A stretch of DNA of 64,000 nucleotides from Trema orientale (lineage: Eukaryota; Streptophyta; Magnoliopsida; Rosales; Cannabaceae), in contig JXTC01000018.1 in the NCBI GenBank assembly GCA_002914845.1, positions 878,661 through 942,660 of the forward strand, written 5' to 3'. The translations under genes and the position numbers were made by a program. Shown one piece after another: positions 12,030 through 22,928 of the stretch (position 1 is its first letter; every line of letters begins with the position of its first letter). The notes below the pieces were generated by a model. That model was not told the origin of the DNA and ran no database searches. It was given only the letters and a program-made list of their open reading frames with translations.

Positions 12030-12471
12030 GTCAATTCCTCATACTTACAAAAGGCCATGGGGAATTCATTGCGGTTAATTTGGTTGGTGGTACTTTCTAA
12101 AAATGGGAGAAATGCTGACATTTGTCGTATCTGTAATACCCTTGAAGCACACCTTTTCTAGCTAGTAACTGCCCCCTAGAATGGTTACCGCATACTCCCT
12201 CGTAGATTTCTCTAAGAATCTAGAGTGCTTCCTCATCATTTACACAACGAAGTAGTGGGACCGAGAAGCCTCATTGATATAGCTCGTCATCGAGTAAGAT
12301 ATATCGAACAACACGATACTTCATCTTTCGGGCCTCTCTTTTTCCAGTAGGTAGCTCACTATTCTTTAAATATGAATAGATAGGATCTATCCAAGACAAC
12401 TTTTTTTCATCAAGCATAAGCACAGATTTTTTTTTCTTCAATACTCAGGGCCTCCAGGAATTCTACAGGGA

Positions 12472-13966
12472 TTACATCGAGCAAGTCTGCATCATTTGTT
12501 GAAGGAGCTTTGACAAGGCATCAACATTAGTGTTTTGTGCTTGCGGGATCTGGTGAATCTCGGCTTTCACAAATTGTGCGAGGAGCTCTCGAGACTTTGC
12601 TAAATAGGACACCATCTTAGCTTTCTCGAACCCATAACTAAGGCATAAGCAAGCTTCTCTATCTCTGGGTAACAAAGTTTAGTTTCGAGCAGTCTCTTGC
12701 TCACATAGTGGACGGGATATTGCACCTCGTCTTCTTCTCGTATTAATGTCGAACTGATCATGTATTCTAAAACAGCGAGGTACATGAAGAGCACCTCATC
12801 ATCCATAGGTTTGGAGAGCAAAGGAGGTTTACCAAGATGAAGCTTCAGCTCCATAGGTTTGGAGAGCAAAGGAGGTTTACCAAGATGAAGCTTCAGCTGC
12901 TGGAAGGCCTGCTCGCACTTTTCGGTCTATTCAAACTTCTTGGTTCCTCGCAGTGCATTAAAGAAAGAAACACACTTATCGGTGGCTCGTGAAATGTCTA
13001 CTGACAGCTGCTACTCTCACAGTTATGCTTTGTACTTCTTTGGGCTTGCGAGGGGACTCCATATCGAGCAATGCCTAAATTTTTTCGGGATTGGCTTCAA
13101 TTCTTTGCTTGTTCACTATATATCCCAAAAATTTTCTTGAGGTGACTCCGAATGCGCAGTTTAGAGGATTGAGCTTCATGTGATTGTGCCTCAGGATTTC
13201 GAACATTTTCTCGAGATATCCGATATGATTAACTTCTCGCTTCGATTTCACAAGTATGTCGTCCACGTAGACCTCCATTGATATTCTAATCTGATCGACG
13301 AACATTTTGTTTACTAGCCACTGGTAGTTCGCACCGGCGTTCTTCGATCCGTTATGAACGACGTATGTTTCTCATCTGGGTTGTACATTGCGATCTGATT
13401 ATAGCCTGAGTAAGCATCCATGGAGCTTCGTAGCTTGTGACTAGAAGTCGCACCAATGAGCTGATCGATTCGAGGGAGAGGAAAGCTATCCTTTGGGCAA
13501 GTTTTGTTCAGATTAGTGAAATTATGCACGTTCTGTACTTGCCCGTGGATTTTTTGACGAGGACTGGATTCGACAGTCAACTCGAGTAGAATGATTCCCG
13601 AATAAAGCCATTATTCTCCAGTTTGTCGACCTCATCTTTAAGAGCAGCATACTTTTCTGGGTCAAGAGCTCTCCTTTTTTGCCAGACTGGCTTGAAGTCT
13701 GGGTTAATGTTAAGCCTGTAACTAATGACATTTGGGTCGACCCATGACATGTCTGCATGGTTCCAGGCGAAGACATCCAGATTATCTTTAAAAAATGTTT
13801 CGAGCTTTTCTCGTAGCTCGTAGCTAAGATTCTTACTAATTTTTACTATTTTGGACTTGTAGCACTTGTCTACTAGGAGTTCTGCGAGCTCCTTCATAGG
13901 TCTAGTTTTTTTCTTCTCGTCAATCGTACGAGGATCCAAGTTTTCATCAATCGGCCCCGAACTCAC
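12472..13966 (-). pseudogene. Tat-element reverse transcriptase / RNase H remnant
   Basis: Overlapping minus frames give, in order: a pre-RT and fingers segment (13577-13966, ending KYAALKDEVDKLENNGFIRE), the palm with MDAYSGYNQIAM (13314-13580), the catalytic YVDD in VYVDDILVKSK (13075-13305), and RNase H start (12600-12869, LYLAV-like FMYLAVLEYMISSTLIREED...PVHYVSKRLLETKLCYPEIEKLAYAL). A further short frame (12472-12675) includes AEIHQIPQAQNTNVDALSKL, an RNase H end motif. At least four frameshifts separate the pieces, so no product is possible. The RNase H region also carries a 48-bp tandem duplication. Confidence 0.87.
12803..12898 (-). repeat. Perfect 48-bp tandem duplication in the RNase H remnant
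   Basis: 12803-12850 and 12851-12898 read as identical, starting CCATAGGTTTGGAGAGCAAA. The unit is 16 codons, so it stays in frame: the minus-strand translation shows LLSKPM twice, 16 residues apart. Perfect identity means the duplication is much younger than the element. Confidence 0.93.
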
Positions 13967-14317
13967 AAACCGATGCTCGCACGTCTGGACCTTCTCGACC
14001 TTTTTCTCTGCATTTCTGACGGACTAGTTATAACATTCGCGAGCTTTGTGCTGCTCGCCTCGCAGAATTTCGACTCCTTCAAGGGTTGGGAACTTCGTCG
14101 CTAGGTAATGAATCGAGGTGGTCACCTTTAGCTCTTGGAGAGACGGTTTTTCGAGTACTGCGTTAAAGGCCATTGGGCAATCTACCACGAAGAAGTCGGC
14201 CATGACGATTATTTACTGAGGTCGCGCTCCTATAGCAAGTGTGAACTGAATCATGCTCAGGAGCAGGACGCTATCACCAGTGAAGTTGTAGAGTTTGGTT
14301 GTGATTAGCTTCAAGTG

Positions 14318-14551
14318 TTACACCCCTAAATCCATCTTCTCGTGAGCACTTAAATATAGAATGTCCATCGAGCTTCCATTATCAATCAGGGTTCGGTGGA
14401 CGAGCATGTTGCCGATTTGAATAGTCATGACCAGAGGGTCGTTGTGCGGATAGTGAACTTTGCGAGCATCCTCTTCTGTGAAAGTGATCAGCTCGTTCTC
14501 TCTACAGAAGCTCTTCATCGGACGATCTTCGAGGTGGTGGACATTTATCAT
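14318..14551 (-). pseudogene. Tat-element protease remnant
   Basis: The 77-residue frame contains ITFTEEDARKVHYPHNDPLV, then HRTLIDNGSSMDILYLSAHEKM. The latter is the retropepsin active-site region with the D-[NST]-G signature, as in plant Tat elements. It lies between the gag and RT remnants in the expected order and is bounded by stops on both sides. Confidence 0.85.
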
Positions 14552-14811
14552 TGGAGCTTCTTAAGCTTTATGAACATAATTCTTCTGGCTCGTCCTTGAA
14601 CTCCCTGTGACAAATAGTTCAGATTTCTCTTCGAATACAATTGTCATTAGTTGGGGAGCCTGCTCTTCTTTCACCATCCTCCATTCGGCCGTAGTCTCTC
14701 CTTCTTTGATACTTTCTGAGGTATCCATATTAGATCAATTCCTCAATCTCGTCCTTCAGGTCATAACAGTTATTGGTGTTATTTATCGCAGTGGAATCGG
14801 TAGTACTTATG

Positions 14812-16241
14812 TTAGTCTCTCCTCGCACATTTTCCTTTAATAAGAGGAGGTCGTCTGTACGAGACTCTGTCCTCAGTAGCCACCAACGTGTTCTCCCTAC
14901 TATCGGTGATAGGTAAACTTAAGAGAGTGAGGGTACCTCTTATCTTCTGCTCAAGGTTTTTTCTCATCTTTTTTCGAAGAAGATGTGGCCTGCTCACCAT
15001 TACCTTTTCTCTAGTAGAAATCTTCTATATCGGTGCAGTAGACTTTCAGAAGATTTTCCAAAGAGGTGTTTGGGGGCAGACCCCTCTTGCCAGAGCCATC
15101 AAGAGTCCTTCCTTCGATGCCTTGGTCACTTTAGCAGTTTCTTTATTGAACCGCTTCAGATAAGAACGGAGGCTCTCATTCTCTCTTTGCTTGACATTGG
15201 CTAATGCCAAGCAGGAGGTAGCGTAGGTCTTAGAGGCTTGAAATTAGCGGACGAATCCTGGGAGAATTATTGCCAGGAGGTTATTGATCCCTTTAGTTTA
15301 TTTTTAAACCACTTTTTCATTTCTTTTGTGAGTGTAATGGCGAAGCATCAGCATTGGGCTAGTGATTGCACTCGGTTCAGATCCATAAGTTCTTGAACGA
15401 GTCTAGGTGGTTACGAGGGTCTATCTTTCCCTCATAGGAAGTGATGGTTGACATCTTGAAGCCATCAGGTAAGGGTGTGTCCTGAATCTCAAGTGAGAAG
15501 GGTGAGTATTCTTCTTCTACTTAATATTCCTCACGAGCAGTAAAGCGATTCTGCTCGTTTCGCATATGAGCTACTTGAGCAAACTGGTCATCAACTGGGA
15601 CCGAAGCAGTCAAACCTCTGCTGATCGCAGTCTGTAATGTGCTCGCTCTTCGCTAGTTCAAGTGATCACAGAGATCGCATCCTTGTTCCCGATCTAAGTC
15701 TCATATTACTCGGCCAACTCTCTCGAACATACTGCCTGTGGCCTGTGACCTAACTGCTTCGGGTCATTGACCCCCCTCGAGCATTTTCCTGAGGTGGTCT
15801 TGGGGGAAGATCTCATGTTCTTGCCTTCTACCTAATCTAGTTGGCTTCATGAGTAACTCTACGATCACGAGCTCTCGAACTCTCGAGCACACGAACTGTC
15901 AAACTCATCGAATAGGCCTCCTCGCAATCTCGTTGTCTGGCGAGCTGTTCACGACCTTGAACATGGTTGTGTTACCGAGCTGCTTGCACCATAATTTCTA
16001 GCTGCTCGTTCCGAGGCTGGTTTCCAGCCAAACACTCAAAGAAATTTTGGATTGAGTTGATAGTAGCTCGTACCTCCTCCAAAGTCTCCTTTTGTTGAAG
16101 TTGTTTGGCATGCAGCTCGGCTATATCCGCAGCTCGATCGACATCATTCATGGGCTCTTTTCCAGGTCGCTTCCTAGATTTATCTTGAATCGTACCGGTG
16201 GTATCGCAGCTCCGGACAGTTTCTGGGCAGTTGTTTATCAT
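14812..16241 (-). pseudogene. Tat-element gag remnant
   Basis: The minus strand has broken gag frames. One starts at 16241 with a charged, probably helical segment (15972-16241; KQLQQKETLEEVRATINSIQ). Around 15370-15510 the translation DGFKMSTITSYEGKIDPRNH is followed by LDSFKNLW, matching the start of a plant gypsy gag capsid domain. Stops follow almost at once. Another fragment lies at 14812-15000. No CCHC knuckle was identified. Confidence 0.75.
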
Positions 16242-16427
16242 AGCAGCAGCCTCAAATCACATGAAGGTCTCCAGTACAGACAGGTTGAGATTTGGTAGCG
16301 GCCGCATCTCCGGTTTAAAAATTTTGGTGTCTTGTCATCACCATATTTTCAGTTTCAAGAAAACTAGAAAAATAGTATCTTTGACTGAATATTTTTACCG
16401 GATGCCCTTCCTCTAATGCGAAATTGT

Positions 16428-16820
16428 TGATACCAAAAGTTGGTATAACAATAGGGTTATTAGTTTTTGGAAAAAACTAAAGACTAAAGGGAGAATAGGA
16501 GAGAAAAGTGATAAACACATGGATTTTAGAGTAGTTCAGCCTTTCGAATGAAATGCCTACGTCCACTATAATTAGTGTTATTTTCTTAGTATACTGGTTA
16601 TAGGAGAGCTTTCAGTTTTCTTTCTTTTTTACTCAGGAACCTTGTATTTATAGGCCTGAGGAGATAGGTTCCCCATTATAGATGATATCTTTTCAAATAT
16701 AAAAAAGATTATAAAAAGATTACAATAAATACGAATTTGAATACGTATTTATCTCTCCCAAAATCTTGTAAAATCTTTAATTGAAGAATTATTGGGATCA
16801 AAATCTATGAATGTATAACA
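16428..16820 (-). repeat. 5' LTR of the Tat element
   Basis: 393 bp. Shares with 9994-10458 the start TGATACC, the end TGTATAACA and many intermediate blocks such as GAGATAGGTTCC/GAGATAGATTCC. It lacks about 70 bp near its plus-strand right end. Confidence 0.87.
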
Positions 16821-17048
16821 CCTATAGGCTACAGCCTAAGCTAGTGTAACTCTAAAATTTCTATATTTTTTTATTGCTCTGTTTTTATTTATTTATTTTG
16901 AGACTTACATATCACATTATTTATTATTCCTTCTTCTTTTTTTTGTTTTCTTTTAATGGCCTGTGTACTTGTAGGCCATTTAATTGGGTTTGAATAAAAA
17001 AAATTAAAAAAGACACCTGGAGTACACAAAAACTCTAATTAAGATATA

Positions 17049-17411
17049 GGGATGATTGTAAAAAAAAATCCTGAAGTTTGGGTGTTCTGCAATTTAAACC
17101 TTGAAGTTTGGACTTTGCAAAATAATACCATGAGATTAAGAATTTCTGAAAATTAATACCCTGGACAGATTTTCTGACCAATTTTAGAAATGAAAAAATA
17201 GTAATATCTTCTATTAAAACTAGATTAATCAATATTATTCATCTTAATTTTGAGGATATTATTGTATTTTATCAGTTAAAATTATTCAAAAAATTAATCC
17301 AGGGTATTAATTTTCAGAAATTCGTAATTTCAGGGTATTATTTTACAGAGTCCAAACTTTAGAGTTTAAATTGCAGAACATCCAAACTTCATATTTTTTT
17401 ACAGTTATCCC
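17049..17411. mobile_element. Foldback (MULE-like) MITE, 363 bp, 10-bp target duplication
   Basis: TTAAGATATA lies at 17039-17048 and again at 17412-17421. The element begins GGGATGATTGTAAAAAA and ends with the inverse of GGGATAACTGTAAAAAA. The two arms pair for about 130 bases (for example TTCTGCAATTTAAAC in both, and AATTTCTGAAAATTAATACC inverted). Such long arms with a 9-10-bp duplication fit Mutator-like MITEs. No coding capacity. Confidence 0.87.
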
Positions 17412-17421
17412 TTAAGATATA

Positions 17422-18317
17422 TCCTAATTTATTATAGGGGTCAGGGTGGAATGGATATCCCACCATATATGTAAGAAAGAACAGAGAAATTTTTACAACA
17501 ACAATTTATTGTTAATTATTATAGTACGAAATATATACACCAGCAAAATTATGTCGATAAACGGATCAATTCCTGACATTTTTTCTTTCGCCGATAACTA
17601 TAATTAGCTAATAATTAATCATGTATCTTCTATTAACAATATTTCCTCTTGAAAGCCCATTCAGTAAATAAAAATAAGAATAATTGTTTATGGAAAATGA
17701 TGACGAATTCTGGAATAACGTTGCAACCACCATTTTTTTTTCTCATAATGAGTTAAATTCAAGTATTTATTAAACAGTACTATGGTACTATGTCACAGAG
17801 TAATTAAGACATGAAGATATCTCTGGATGGATTTATCACGAATGAATATTTTTTGTTAGAGGAAATAATGCATGGATAGATTATTTACGTTTAAAACCAT
17901 AGGAAAAAAAATTGATCAAACAGATTAATGATAGTCAATAAGATATATATTAGTGTCAATAAGATTTTTTTTCTCCGATGGAGAAACTAATATTACACGT
18001 CAGGTTTAAATCTAATGGTTATAAAATAAATATCATCATTTTATTCTAATTAAATTTGTTCCAGCCTATATATATATATATATATTCAATTGGAACCATT
18101 ATATTAGAATGAACGGTTTATATGAATTTTCATATTACTATACTATCTCCCTAGGGAGGACCGATTTCTTTTATTTTCCTATCTGCATGTTTCGTTTGAT
18201 TAAATTTGTTACAAACGAATTTACGACCGAAGTTCTAAGGGCTTTAGATATAAGTGTATATATAAAAATATCTAGTTCTGAACAAGCTGAGGATAATGAC
18301 TATAGCTAGCTAGCTAG
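17422..18317. other. Intergenic, no gene seen
   Basis: AT-rich sequence with a TA microsatellite near 18067-18085 and a short plus frame (18109-18309) that matches nothing I recognise. It ends in a (CTAG)n run at about 18304-18322. Confidence 0.55.
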
Positions 18318-18560
18318 CTAGCAGCGGTGTTACATGCCGGCTACCATAGTTGAAGATGTCGCTTTTTGGGTTAGGTGGTGATGTTTTGAACTTAAAAAAC
18401 TTTTGACTTTCATTAAGAGAAAATTTCATCTATATGTATAGCTTTTTTGCAAATTGATGCAAGTTACTGGACCCTTTATGAATCATAAATAGTACTTCAG
18501 AGACGTGCAATCTTATAAATGTATATAATATCTGAACTTCTCTCCAAAACGACAACAAAT
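18318..18560 (+). repeat. Diverged duplicate segment A (partner at 30772-31040)
   Basis: GTTGAAGATGTCGCTTTT, TGGGTTAGGTGG, TTTGCAAATTGATGCA and several later blocks recur in the same order at 30772-31040. Before the large retroelement inserted at 20487 the two copies lay about 2.2 kb apart. In copy B the core reads AVEDVAFGLGGLVLKYLKTI, which could be a relic of a protein N-terminus; here the frame is disrupted. The source gene is not identified. Confidence 0.6.
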
Positions 18561-18730
18561 GTTCGATTTTTTTTTTAAAAATATTGAGTAATGCCAAACC
18601 TTTTAATTAAGATGTACGTTAACTTAAAAAAAAAAAAAGCGAGAGAGAGAGAGAGAGATGGCTTAATTTAATTTATCGAGTCGCAAAAAACCATGACATA
18701 TCCACTATATATAAATGGTTCCCAATTCTA

Positions 18731-18936
18731 TAGTTTTTTTTTATTTATTAGTAATTTTTTTTAGCCGTTAGATCATAATTTTACAGTTATAATAATTTGA
18801 GTAATTGAAAAAAATAATAATAAAAATAAATATAAATTATTTAATATTTTTCTCTTTCTACTTTTATCATAAAAAATGTGCATAACCAATTTTAATTAGG
18901 CAAAATAATACCTATAATTAGGTAAAAAAAAATATT
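18731..18936 (+). repeat. AT-rich dispersed repeat, copy 3
   Basis: Has TAGCCGTTAGATCATAATTT and a following TTTTATCATAAAAAATGTGC...TTTTAATTAGG block, in the same order as 7799-7976 and inverted relative to 3844-4089. A (GA)n microsatellite lies just upstream at 18641-18658. Confidence 0.5.
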
Positions 18937-19682
18937 AGTACTTTATATGTGTATATATATATATAACCATGGCTGCATGGCATATGCGTTTTAATTTTTT
19001 TTAGAGTTAAATATCTTGTTACTCGAACATTTTAACTGTCCACATTTTCTGTCGATCCCTTCAAATATCCCCAACTACTTTGACACAAAATATCTCATAT
19101 TGTTTAGTTTTCTCTTTCGTGACTTTATGCAATTCTAGCTAGATCTGTCCTAGCTAACTCTTAAACTATCTTTTATCATTTAAAAACAATATATAAGATA
19201 TTTCATAAATTCTGGGAGCTAGATATATATTCTCAGAAGGAACGATTAATTATAAGAAAATATTCGTGCTGAAATACTGGACTTTCAAGATTAAACACTT
19301 TCTGATAAGTAATCTTATAGTATAAATACACGCATGCAATCCCGGCCCTCTTAATTCTCGTTTATAATAACATTAAGTAGTCGCAAATTACGCAAGCGCT
19401 TTAATCCATAAAGAAAAGTCACTCGTGCTATACATAGTAGATACCAATTTATTTTTTTTTGGGGGGGGGGAGAGGAGGTTTTGGGAAAAGTCATAGACTA
19501 TATAGTCATATAGATATGAAGAAAAGTATGTGTCCCTAGTAATTCATTACCGTAGGTATGTACGTAAGATGAGAACATTTATTTTTGGTCTAGCTAAATA
19601 TTTAGGGTCTTTTTTTAAAAAAAATTACCGGCCAAGTATATCTCAAAGGTTAATTATATCCAGTTCAATAATTGTTATGTTC

Positions 19683-20052
19683 CCCAACTTTAACCTTTGT
19701 ACTTTTTAGAGAGAAGGTAGAGGGAGTAGCTCCAACCTGCTCCTCTCTTCTTCTCCATATCAATTTCCCCTCATCCCTCCTCTGCAGCAGACATAAGGCC
19801 AAGCTCCAGCTCCCTCTTCTATAGGTGCCTCTTCCTACCGGGGAGGGGGTCATTCCCTCTCTCTAATATGGGCTTTTTTCTTTTCTCTATCTGTTTTTAG
19901 TTCTTTTGTCTAATAACTCTCATTTTTAGGAGAATAGTTTCCCACCTAGATCTAGATCTTGTGTGAATTTAGTATATCCAGATATAGATCTGTGGTGGTT
20001 TGTGTTATATTTAGTTTGTTCTTTGATTTTTATGTGGTTCTTTCAAAAAAAA
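19683..20052 (+). mobile_element. Non-LTR retroposon (truncated LINE or retroposed RNA), 13-bp target duplication
   Basis: AATTGTTATGTTC is present at 19670-19682 and again at 20053-20065. The 370-bp insert is pyrimidine-rich in its first part (CTCCTCTCTTCTTCTCC) and ends TTCTTTC followed by a run of A directly against the right duplicate. This is the signature of target-primed retroposition. No RNA polymerase III B box was seen, so a SINE is less likely than a 5'-truncated LINE or a processed transcript. Confidence 0.8.
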
Positions 20053-20096
20053 AATTGTTATGTTCTCAAAGAGAGAAGACAAAATGGTAAAGGGTC

Positions 20097-20140
20097 AAAA
20101 TAATCCTTCATAAAATAATTACTTTATGAAGGATTATTTT
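20097..20140. other. Perfect 18-bp stem, 8-nt loop hairpin
   Basis: AAAATAATCCTTCATAAA at 20097-20114 is followed after ATAATTAC by its exact reverse complement at 20123-20140. It may be a terminator-like or palindromic remnant of a small transposon; nothing adjacent explains it. Confidence 0.85.
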
Positions 20141-20486
20141 TAGCTTTGTGTGTAAAGATTTAGGTTATAAATATAGCTTCAATATTCCTTCCCTATCCAC
20201 CGATAAATTAGGCCAAATATCTTCTTTTTTTTAATTTGTTTTTCTTTCTTATATTCTTGTAAATGTGAGTTTCACATATATTTTCAGTATAGTTTCACAA
20301 TCCATCAAACAAGTCATAATCGTCCTACTGTACATGATCCAGTACAATCAATTACTTAATTCTAAGCATTAATACTCAGGAGTCATGTCTACAAACCGCC
20401 AGGCCATGGTGATATATCTCATTAATGGATGAGAATTTCTATCAACATTTTATGAATCCATATATTTGTAGCATTCAGTATATATA

Positions 20487-22913
20487 TGTCACGACCGAAA
20501 ATTAAAAATCGGGCGTGATTTTTAGTAATTTTAAGTGAAAATAGTAATAAATAGTGATTTTCCGAAATTCCAAGAAATAAATACTTGAAATTGTCATTTT
20601 TAGTCCTCAAAAGTAAATAAATTTTAGATTCATGAGACTTTCCATTAGTTTTAATTTCCCAAGAAAAACCCTTATTTAAAGATTGAGAAAATTCTAATTA
20701 ATTAGTTTAGAAATCTTTGTTAAATTATAACTTATGGTAAAACGAGCCTAATTAAACCTTAAGTCCAATGTCTAAATAATTTACATAAAATCGTTAGTAT
20801 TTCTAATTATTCAATTTAATAGCAAAAATCATCCTCATATCCACTTAGTAAATACACTACTATTGGCTAAATAAATTTGACATAGAAAGAAAAAGGTAAT
20901 ATAGAATGGGAACTAACTGATAAAGATGTAAGAAAAGACATACATATACCAAACAAGCTTGTCAAACCACCATGACAATTACCCAAGAATAAATTAATAC
21001 TTGAAAGTAAGAGGAAGTAGGGGGTGAGCATGTGAATGCTCAGTAGAGATTCAATTACAAGTTTTTAACTAATATAAATACATACTTTCAAGGTCCTGCA
21101 TAGTCAGTGAAATACTCGAACAGTTTTACTGAAGTCCAAATAAAAATTATCGTCCAAAGGTTTAAATCTCCCAAAACCTTATAAAATACCATTTCAAAAT
21201 AGAAATTATTTTCCAAAGATTCAAAGGTTCTAAACCATTGTAAAATATCATATCAAATCTAGTATATATCTATTCAAGTCTTCATAAGTGCATTGAATAC
21301 TACCTAATTCTATAATGTTTAATGTATATGACATATGTGAATTCGAGCCATCTATATGATGACTGTGAGTATTAAAATGATGACCGTGAGTTTTATTTCA
21401 ATCATCTATTTGATGACCATGAGTTTTCTTTTTTTTATTATTATTTTTTATATTTCAGTGTTTTATTAAAACACTGTGATTCCAGTATTCTTTTGGAAAC
21501 ACCGTGATTCTGTCAGTTGTGCGAGATGTATATGCAATGCAATTCTATATGAATGGCATGAATCAGAATATATACCACTTTTAACAAATTCTCAAATAGA
21601 CCATGCAGTATTTTTAATTTAACTCAAGTACAGATCGCAAAACAAAATTCTCATTTTATTTACATTTTCCATAAATTTTTTTGGCAACATAACAACCATT
21701 TTCAGTAAATCCCATAAAGTCCAATTTCTGCATAAAACAATTCCAAAACAATATGTGTATATATATATATATATGGCACACAAACTAGTATGACGTGCCT
21801 CTCAGGCAGTTTAAATATCGATTTATCTCAAAATATGTATAAGTCACATTTTTACCAAATATTTCACAAAATTTCATATTTATTCAAAATATGTGAAAAT
21901 TAAAATTAAACTAATTTTCATATCAAGTAATTGAATCCCTATCTCAATCGAGTGACTAGATAGTGTTACGGTGCTTTCGAGAACGTTTGACGTCGTTTGG
22001 CGGTCATTTGGAGGGTCGGGAGTCGTTTTCGAACCCTTGATCGTCCGCTTTGAAATATCGGTTTTCCAATGGAGCCTCAAATGGAGAAACAGGCATCTCC
22101 ACTGAAATTCTAGCACCCAAATTAGCAAGGTTAGATATATAACTTGACCAATTTGAGCTCGAGCCAAACCCGGACCCACGACATGCAAAACGAGGCAAAT
22201 CTGAGCCGTCAGATTTCAATTTTCGTGCCCGTCACACGAGTACATTACAAATATGAGGTTTATTTTACGATCTAACGGTCAAATTGAAAAATTTAATACA
22301 AAACTAAAATAACTCAAAATTGTCAAAATGGCGAAATTCAATCCGAAAAAATTCGAGTTAAGATATATATATACCAGTGAAAGATCGTGAAGAGATGAAT
22401 CGAACTCGACCGATTTCATGATAAAACGATGCCGAAATTGGAACCGGCAAGCTTTTGAATCCGTAGTGTTTTTCGGCTTTTTCCAGTGATAGAGAGCCCC
22501 GGCAGGGCTGGGACTAGCAGCGGGATGTTCGTCCAGTAATGAGGTGTCGATGCTGGTCAGTGGCCCGACTCAACAGCGTCGGGAGATAGCTGGTCAGAGC
22601 TTTACCGGGTTTTCGACGTTCTGGCTGGATTTTCGAGAGAGGGAGAGAGAGATCGAAAGAGAGCTGAGAGAGAGTGAGCTAGGGGGCACGTGGCACCCAT
22701 TTAATGGGCTACCCAATTCTTTTAAAATTGCATTTGAACCCATAATTTGTTTTTCAAATTGTTTTCAATTTAATACTTAAAAATTGTGAAATAGCCCCAA
22801 TTTCATTCCTTTATTTCATTTAGACCCAAAATTCGAATTTTTATTTCATTATTATTAAATTATTTTAATGGTCAAAAGACCAAAATGCCCTTACAAAATT
22901 AAGGGGTTTTACA
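20487..22913 (-). repeat. 3' LTR of the outer gypsy-like element, about 2.4 kb
   Basis: Bounded by ATATA on the left and the polypurine tract on the right. The stretch 22237-22913 matches 30102-30735 closely: both start CACGAGTACAT, share GATCTAACGGTCA, GAGAGAGTGAGCT and CACGTGGCACCCATTTAATG, and end TTAAGGGGTTTTACA. Confidence 0.82.
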
Positions 22914-22928
22914 TTCTCCCCCCCCCCT
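22914..22928 (-). other. Polypurine tract of the outer element
   Basis: On the plus strand this is TTCT followed by a C-run directly after the LTR end TACA. The minus strand is G-rich then AGAA, where plus-strand DNA synthesis would be primed. Confidence 0.75.

Larger units (their letters stand above)
9994..16820 (-). mobile_element. Degenerate Ty3/gypsy retrotransposon, Tat lineage
   Basis: Two LTRs (9994-10458 and 16428-16820) share the terminal sequences TGATACCAAAAGTTGGTATA and TGTATAACA. They flank minus-strand gag, protease, reverse transcriptase, RNase H and integrase remains in that order. Target duplication is GCTAT on the left (9989-9993) and CCTAT on the right (16821-16825), one mismatch, consistent with age. 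Lineage rests on RT and RNase H phrases typical of plant Tat elements (VYVDDILVKSK, MDAYSGYNQI, PVHYVSKRLL). No open frame spans more than about 130 residues, so the copy is dead. The expected primer-binding site next to the right LTR (left of 16428) was not recognised. Confidence 0.9.
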
